DNA of 64,000 bases, taken from contig NC_051135.1 in assembly GCF_014839805.1 (NCBI RefSeq), forward strand, positions 11,101,291-11,165,290, read 5' to 3'. This stretch comes from Manduca sexta. Taxonomy: Eukaryota; Arthropoda; Insecta; Lepidoptera; Sphingidae. How positions within the stretch are numbered: the first letter of the stretch is position 1; each line of letters opens with the position of its first letter. Both the position numbers and the translations under genes were made by a program. Under the pieces are notes generated by a model, which saw only the letters and a program-made list of their open reading frames with translations, was not told where the DNA came from and did not search any database. Positions 61,101-64,000 of the stretch are shown one piece after another.

Positions 61101-64000
61101 AATAGGACCGGAGCCGTAATGGCTAATCTCAGGAACTACCGGTTCGAAATTAAAAAATATTTTTGTGTTGGATAGCCCTTTGTTCCTGGAGTGCTATAGG
61201 TTATATATCGTCACGCTATGCCCAATAGGAGCGGAGCAGTAATGGCTAATCTCAGGAACTACCGGTTCGAAATTAAAAAATATTTTTGTGTTGGATAGCC
61301 CTTTGTTCCTGGAGTGCTATAGGTTATATATCGTCACGCTATGACCAATAGGTCAGAGCCGTAATGAAACATGTTGCAAAAACGGGGAAAAGTTCTACAT
61401 AAACATATCATAAAACAAAGTCCCCCGCTGCATCGGTCTGCGCGAACGTGTTAAACTCAAAAACTACCCAACGTATTAGGATAAAATTTGGTATGGAGAC
61501 GGTTTGAGACCCTGGGAAGAACATAGGCTCCCGGGAAAATATATAGCGCGACTTTTATAACGGAAAACTTTAGGCCGAAAAACTTTATAACGCGGGCGGA
61601 GCCGCGGGCAAAAGCTAGTAATTATATAAAGAAGTGAGAGGGGAAAAGCTAATTTATGAAAACAAATTATTGTATCTTATATAGGGTTTTATTGGAAATA
61701 CGCGGGATATAGAATTCATAAAATCTTGCAGGTGACCAACTAGCAGACCAATTGAAAGTAAAGAGAGTGATATTAGTAAGCGGTAAACATTACTACGAAC
61801 TCCATAAAGAAAGAGTGAAAGCGAAGATTGATGACGTAGCTATTGTGAGGGTTGAAGGACTCGCTCCGTTCCCTCTACAGGCGCTGCAGAAGGAACTAGA
61901 CAAATACCCTAATGCTAGAAGTAAGTACGATTTGATTAAAATTTGGCTTGTCTTCCTTTTTTGACTATTTGACAATGCCAAATTCCTTTTTCTTTTGCAA
62001 ATACTTTCATAGCCGCAGTAAAAAAAATAGATCGTGAGTTGGAGTCGATACCTATTTTCAGAACTTAAGACAAACTGAAGCGATTTTAATTAAAATAAAA
62101 AATACTATCACAGACTACACAGAAATACTTTCACAATGACTTTACCAACTAATCGACCAGAACGAGTGTCAATGACTAGCCGTCTGTCTTACCGCAAAGA
62201 GAATTATAATATATATGGAAAGTCTTACCGTCTGCTAATGGACTATCAAACGAATGTGTTTATAGTAAAAAGTGTCAGAAATACACTCACAATAATATTT
62301 AAGTGCTAACAGTATTATTACGAATACAATTCCTATATTTGCATCATTCACGCAAGTTTAATGAGACAGCCGTAACTACAAAGCAACTGTGAATATTTGT
62401 CACACGTATGTTCCAATTGCATTGTCGGTGGAATCTGTTGGGTGAATGCGTTTGGCGCCCGAGTTATTATTGTGACGTGCCTTATATGCTACTGGACTAT
62501 TCGACTGCAAACCACATTTTGTATTCACTTTCAGCAGTGAACTGTTTTATAATTTCAACGCATTTGTGCTTAAATTTTATCTGTGTGAGACACGTGTTGT
62601 AATTGAGTACTTATCTGATGTCAATTCACCACTTTCAATACATGGATTTCGGAATTATTATCAATAATATTCGCGTTGGTAAAGATTTTATAAATTGACA
62701 TTTAGGTTGTTGCTCCAACGTTTCGATGGAATATTATGAGTCTGGGTACCTGTGTTATTGAAATTTCAGCCCAACTCATATCGAGCATTATAATATAATC
62801 ACCTTCAACACCTATATCGTATTTTTTAAGTCCACGAATGTAAAGGCTTACCGACTTCACAACATAGATAGCTTTTAAACTGACCAGTCATTCCTAGAAT
62901 AATATTATGATATGTCAGCTTCAGCGTCCATCCCGCGGCTTTGTGATTTTTAATTCAAGAATACGAAGGCTTACTTACTTCAGAACTCAGATAGCTATTA
63001 AAATAATCTGCTATTTGAAGAATAGGCACAATAAGAAAAATCCTTTTTTAATTGTTAATCATGATTTTATCCCTTCTTCTCGATGATCGGAAAGCCGAAG
63101 TACTTGATTATAATGGTTGATAAGTTTGCAACTGATTTATTGTGTTAACAGAATTCATCTGGAGTCAAGAGGAACACAGGAACATGGGAGCTTGGAGCTT
63201 CGTCAAACCACGATTCGAGAATTTGTGTGGCAGAAAGGTATTAATACTGTAGCCTTTTTAAGTATCAGTCAAATTTTCGGGCCATATTTATAACGTTTTT
63301 ATTACTTCAAATATCTATCTTAATTTCTTTCACACATTTTCCGCAAGTACTAGCTTTTTCAAATCGTATAAAATTGCTTAAGTTAAAAATACTTACATGC
63401 AATTAAAAGTAATATGACTAGATACCTCGTAATTTTGTTACTATTATAATAGTTTTGTTTGTAGTTGCTACTATCTAGTATCGTATTTTATTTCACATTT
63501 ATTTATAATAAATGATTTTAATAAACGATCCCAATCTCAATCTTGAATCCGATTCCGAGATTGAACAAATCAAAGTGACTCACTTGAAAGCATGTCAAAA
63601 AAACTTTGTTCTGATTGGTCCATTTTTGTGATAGAAAAGCAATTGGGATTTTAGTTTATTGAAAGTGACTGTTAGTAACGTACAAAAGTTGTCAAAACTG
63701 TCCTACAATTAGATCCATAATTGCAAAACGACGGATTTACTCTCATAGACGGAGTAAGCTCTCTGACTATATATTTATCTTCAACTCATTCTGATCATCT
63801 TATTCCTGTCTTGTATTTACTGAATTTACCAGCAACTTTCTTTGTGCTCACGATATGAGAGTGGTTTGGCCAAATTAAAAATGAGATATTTTTTCCTAAA
63901 TATTTTCCATTATGATTTCAGTTAGTGTACGCGGGTCGCGAAGTGGCCGCGACTCCGGCTGTGGGAGCCGCCACACTGCACAGAGCCGAAGTACAACACG
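40035..64000 (+). CDS. DHTKD1: 2-oxoadipate dehydrogenase E1 (DHTKD1), mitochondrial; 20 exons, 3' end beyond window
   Basis: Exons: 40035-40161, 40755-40881, 42424-42589, 42900-43116, 43961-44122, 44889-44962, 45179-45292, 46169-46282, 46830-46937, 47328-47485, 48127-48262, 50513-50644, 53382-53484, 54696-54853, 55112-55268, 55686-55888, 60160-60280, 61732-61920, 63152-63237, 63922-64000+. All splice sites are GT-AG and all phases agree, giving 910 codons without a stop; human DHTKD1 has 919, so only a few residues are missing. It is a thiamine-diphosphate E1 subunit that decarboxylates 2-oxoadipate in lysine, hydroxylysine and tryptophan catabolism. Motifs: [12 protein letters not shown] at the mature N-terminus, [11 protein letters not shown] (221-231), [11 protein letters not shown] (330-340), [22 protein letters not shown] (597-605), [20 protein letters not shown] (645-664), GDFYNGAQ and [15 protein letters not shown]. 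The first 22 residues are Arg-rich, a likely mitochondrial presequence. It is distinguished from 2-oxoglutarate dehydrogenase by its shorter N-terminus and the [20 protein letters not shown] region. Confidence 0.95.
40919..41410 (-). mobile_element. Helitron-like element split by repeat B, in DHTKD1 intron 2
   Basis: At the left edge 'actaggtgttgcacgggact' is a reversed 3' end (CTAG|T behind a GC segment). After repeat B (40982-41235) the text continues with 'agtataaaaagcctatgtgt', 'ggtctatccgtgcaccaaat' and 'ccaaatattttcacaaacat', which is the reverse of 46395-46520. One element, later interrupted. Confidence 0.6.
40982..41235 (-). repeat. Repeat family B, complete reverse copy
   Basis: From 'tagtggtaggatatatttta' to 'ccatcaggtacagtgaggtc' and a little beyond. 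Its sharp edges inside the Helitron-like element show that family B was mobile. Confidence 0.8.
41502..41665 (+). repeat. Repeat family B, partial copy in DHTKD1 intron 2
   Basis: 'ctcttcgcctgatgataaat', 'attatccctcgccagtcgac' and 'ggatatacacagactgattc' blocks in family order. The last third is missing. Confidence 0.7.
42048..42200 (-). repeat. Repeat family C, reverse copy in DHTKD1 intron 2
   Basis: 'attgctttgaatgacgagac' and 'cgcttgatggtaagcgatac' followed by 'catccaacaccttgaattac' and 'gcgctcgccatcctgagaca' are the reverse of 15911-16205. Confidence 0.75.
43125..43285 (+). repeat. Dispersed repeat D, copy 2, in DHTKD1 intron 4
   Basis: 'agtggcgaaaggtccatgta', 'gattcctgtcagcttccctt', 'tttgcagaccgcatttatgc' and 'gttctctttcgaaaaattta' match 38650-38830. 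It starts only about 10 bases after the exon 4 donor. Confidence 0.55.
43961..44122 (+). CDS. DHTKD1: DHTKD1 exon 5: [11 protein letters not shown] active-site loop
   Basis: Acceptor tttgcag. Reads [20 protein letters not shown], then [13 protein letters not shown]. The HRGKLNVL segment is the diphosphate-side thiamine-binding signature shared by the 2-oxoglutarate and 2-oxoadipate dehydrogenase E1 proteins. The donor CTTA|GTAAGT is in phase 1. Confidence 0.93.
45858..45935 (+). repeat. Repeat family B fragment in DHTKD1 intron 7
   Basis: 'ctgcagtggagtacaataga', 'atgtcgactgacgagtgatg' and 'tggaaagtcgacacagtgac' blocks. Short remnant. Confidence 0.6.
46169..46282 (+). CDS. DHTKD1: DHTKD1 exon 8: HGDAAFxGQG cofactor motif
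   Basis: Reads [20 protein letters not shown], then [17 protein letters not shown]. The GDAAF...N pattern binds the Mg2+-thiamine diphosphate complex, as in other E1 enzymes. Exon 7 upstream and exon 9 downstream join in phase 0. Confidence 0.93.
46388..46672 (+). mobile_element. Helitron-like element in DHTKD1 intron 8
   Basis: 'attgtgaaaatgtttggatg', 'ggatgaaatttggtacacga', 'atatacaggttatacgtttt' and, near the end, 'gggcgtagccgcgagctaca'. Collinear in reverse with 41240-41400. The 3' end has the GC hairpin type but has lost a clean CTAG. Confidence 0.55.
47115..47255 (+). mobile_element. SINE family 1, truncated copy in DHTKD1 intron 9
   Basis: 'atgtgaagtttgcctatccg', 'cagcgtggtggacaaaggcc', 'taatccctctctgtattaga' and 'cagcagtgggacagtatata'. 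It lacks the tRNA head. It ends about 70 bases before exon 10. Confidence 0.75.
48473..48690 (+). repeat. Repeat family B, nearly complete copy in DHTKD1 intron 11
   Basis: 'taaccccactgcatctgatg', 'gagtggagtccaatggaata', 'attacccctcaatagtcgat' and 'gctatccgggcggatatatc'. One of the copies closest to the family consensus. Confidence 0.8.
49615..49812 (+). mobile_element. Helitron-like fragment in DHTKD1 intron 11
   Basis: 'cggtgtgtttgtatacgaat', 'gaatgcagttttcaccgatg', 'ttcacacaggcgaagacgtg' and a terminal 'agcaaaacCTAG|T'. The end fits the Helitron 3' pattern; the body is a short decayed copy. Confidence 0.5.
51301..51818 (+). repeat. 43-bp tandem repeat array, 12 units, in DHTKD1 intron 12
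   Basis: The unit begins 'gatagagtgaggtctagata' and ends 'gaatttacctacggct'. The first unit (51301-51345) is 45 bp because it has an extra 'ag'; the next eleven (51346-51818) are each 43 bp and read as identical. The array ends abruptly at 'cggct' before 'cgcttttggc'. It is a minisatellite with no spacers between units. The array lies about 660 bases after exon 12. Confidence 0.95.
51890..52117 (+). repeat. Repeat family B, complete copy in DHTKD1 intron 12
   Basis: 'agcccactgcacctcatggt', 'cagtcgacacaattatgccg' and 'tgtgtacggtggttgctatc', ending 'gcggatataaatatattcta'. It lies 70 bases downstream of the tandem array. Confidence 0.8.
55112..55268 (+). CDS. DHTKD1: DHTKD1 exon 15: EYGMAYDSP...[13 protein letters not shown]
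   Basis: The C-terminal pyrimidine-binding half: [40 protein letters not shown]. The glutamate in GFEYG is the conserved residue that contacts the thiamine ring in this enzyme class. Phase 0 in, phase 1 out. Confidence 0.93.
56163..56364. mobile_element. Mariner-like MITE (family M), copy 3, in DHTKD1 intron 16
   Basis: Left 'tatagtcagatgcaaaaata', right 'gcaattttgtgtctgactct' with TA at the edges, inverted. Same terminal pattern as 26148-26313 and 35897-36111. Confidence 0.65.
56655..56727 (-). repeat. Repeat family C fragment in DHTKD1 intron 16
   Basis: 'tttgtatgacgagacgagct', 'tgccgttcgcctgatggtaa' and 'gcagcccataaacat': the reversed terminal part of family C. Confidence 0.65.
57306..57500 (-). 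repeat. Repeat family B, reverse copy abutting the Helitron
   Basis: 'gctggtggtgttaaaactcg', 'gtgtcgcgttccggggcctg', 'aggccggcataattatgtcg' and 'agtgtagtggggtcatgttg'. Its end lies within about ten bases of the Helitron end at 57509. Confidence 0.75.
57509..58648 (-). mobile_element. Non-autonomous Helitron, copy 1 (reverse), DHTKD1 intron 16
   Basis: Read on the minus strand it starts A|TCTATACTATTATATAAAG and ends in a GC hairpin region ('gcgggcggagccgcgag'), 'caaaag', CTAG|T: the 5'-TC, hairpin and CTRR-3' plan, inserted between A and T. Next to the 5' end is a (GTTT)n tract (58570-58622, seen as CAAA on the plus strand). Six direct repeats of about 120 bp (about 57838-58568) each hold 'ctgctccgctcctattgg' and 'accggtagttcctgagatta'. 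There is no Rep/helicase gene, so it depends on an autonomous partner. Confidence 0.88.
58649..59224. other. Unannotated stretch of DHTKD1 intron 16
   Basis: No exon, known repeat or strong inverted repeat was recognised. AT-rich intron text. Confidence 0.5.
59225..59440 (+). mobile_element. Helitron-like remnant in DHTKD1 intron 16
   Basis: 'agatgaaatttggcacacca', 'cctattagaacttaattatt', 'cccgggacagactttcacga' and 'ggacggaggcaCTAG|T'. The order follows 46440-46670 loosely. Confidence 0.45.
59930..60135 (-). mobile_element. tRNA-like SINE (family 2) just upstream of DHTKD1 exon 17
   Basis: Reversed, the head reads 'ggtggcgtagttttattgcg' (A-box region) and 'ggttgcgagtttgaatcctg' (B-box region), then 'cggcccggaatttgtgcccg' and 'tatgactatatgtggcagag'. 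Its tRNA-like end is only about 25 bases from exon 17. Confidence 0.75.
60160..60280 (+). CDS. DHTKD1: DHTKD1 exon 17, flanked by inverted Helitrons
   Basis: Acceptor tattctttccag. Reads [20 protein letters not shown], then [20 protein letters not shown]; the [20 protein letters not shown] phrase is strongly conserved in E1 enzymes. Donor ATCG|GTACGT, phase 1. The exon is 121 bases, not a multiple of three, so skipping it would shift the frame. Confidence 0.93.
60450..61618 (+). mobile_element. Non-autonomous Helitron, copy 2 (forward), DHTKD1 intron 17
   Basis: Starts near A|TC at 60449-60451 (or A|TC at 60443-60445), then 'ctattatataaagctgaaga', a (GTTT)n tract, and about seven direct repeats of about 120 bp (60511-61362) with 'ggatagccctttgttc' and 'gctatatatcatcacgctat'. 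The 3' end is 'cgcgggcggagccgcgggca', 'aaag', CTAG (61615-61618) followed by T. CGCGG and CCGCG can pair as the terminal hairpin. It lies in opposite orientation to copy 1. Confidence 0.88.
61732..61920 (+). CDS. DHTKD1: DHTKD1 exon 18
   Basis: Reads [40 protein letters not shown] and [30 protein letters not shown] matches the conserved C-terminal domain of the family. The acceptor lies about 110 bases past the Helitron 3' end. Phase 1 in and out. Confidence 0.92.
61921..63151. other. DHTKD1 intron 18
   Basis: 1.2 kb without a recognisable repeat. It holds two loosely similar phrases, 'ttccacgaatgtaaaggctt' type at about 62832 and 'ttcaagaatacgaaggctta' at about 62955, suggesting an old local duplication. 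Confidence 0.4.
63513..63671. mobile_element. MITE family F, copy 3, in DHTKD1 intron 19
   Basis: 'ttttaataaacgatcccaat' at the left, 'attgggattttagtttattg' at the right, with 'gaacaaatcaaagtgactca', 'cttgaaagcatgtcaaaaaa' and 'ctgattggtccatttttgtg' between. The clearest left terminal inverted repeat of the family. Confidence 0.75.
63922..64000 (+). CDS. DHTKD1: DHTKD1 exon 20, cut by the window end
   Basis: Acceptor tgatttcag. Reads [20 protein letters not shown], then RAEVQH. YxGRxxxAxPAVG is the conserved C-terminal phrase of E1 proteins, so the stop codon should lie within a few dozen bases beyond 64000. Confidence 0.9.

Overview
The window looks like nuclear DNA of an insect, most probably a moth or butterfly (Lepidoptera). 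It is AT-rich, its genes are split into many short exons with GT-AG introns, and introns and spacers are full of short non-autonomous transposons. Two near-intact Helitrons with the start and end structure common in lepidopteran genomes, tRNA-derived SINEs and several MITE families support this. The species cannot be named from the sequence alone.

Layout. 1-5 kb: no recognisable gene, mostly AT-rich DNA with SINE and repeat copies. 4.98-5.3 kb: a probable last exon of a minus-strand gene that I do not recognise. 10.2-14.5 kb: the last three exons of a plus-strand multi-pass membrane protein, with a possible frame break in the first. 20.7-30.2 kb: a complete ten-exon pickpocket (DEG/ENaC) sodium-channel subunit gene of 438 codons, with one GC-AG intron. 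31.4-32.7 kb: a two-exon gene for a small secreted ten-cysteine protein of trypsin-inhibitor-like (TIL) type. 40.0-64.0 kb: twenty exons of the mitochondrial 2-oxoadipate dehydrogenase E1 gene (DHTKD1), open at its 3' end at the window edge. Every splice phase in the last three genes was checked by hand and agrees.

The genes do not form a pathway: one is a channel at the cell surface, one is secreted, and one is a matrix enzyme of lysine and tryptophan breakdown. All three fully modelled genes lie on the plus strand.

The most notable non-genic structures are: a 12-unit tandem array of a 43-bp repeat in DHTKD1 intron 12, eleven units of which read as identical; a pair of about 1.15-kb Helitrons in opposite orientation flanking DHTKD1 exon 17; a TTAA-flanked MITE with 30-bp perfect inverted ends at 30.9 kb; a mariner-like MITE family in three copies; and several nested insertions. 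I found no gene system that is clearly new to science.
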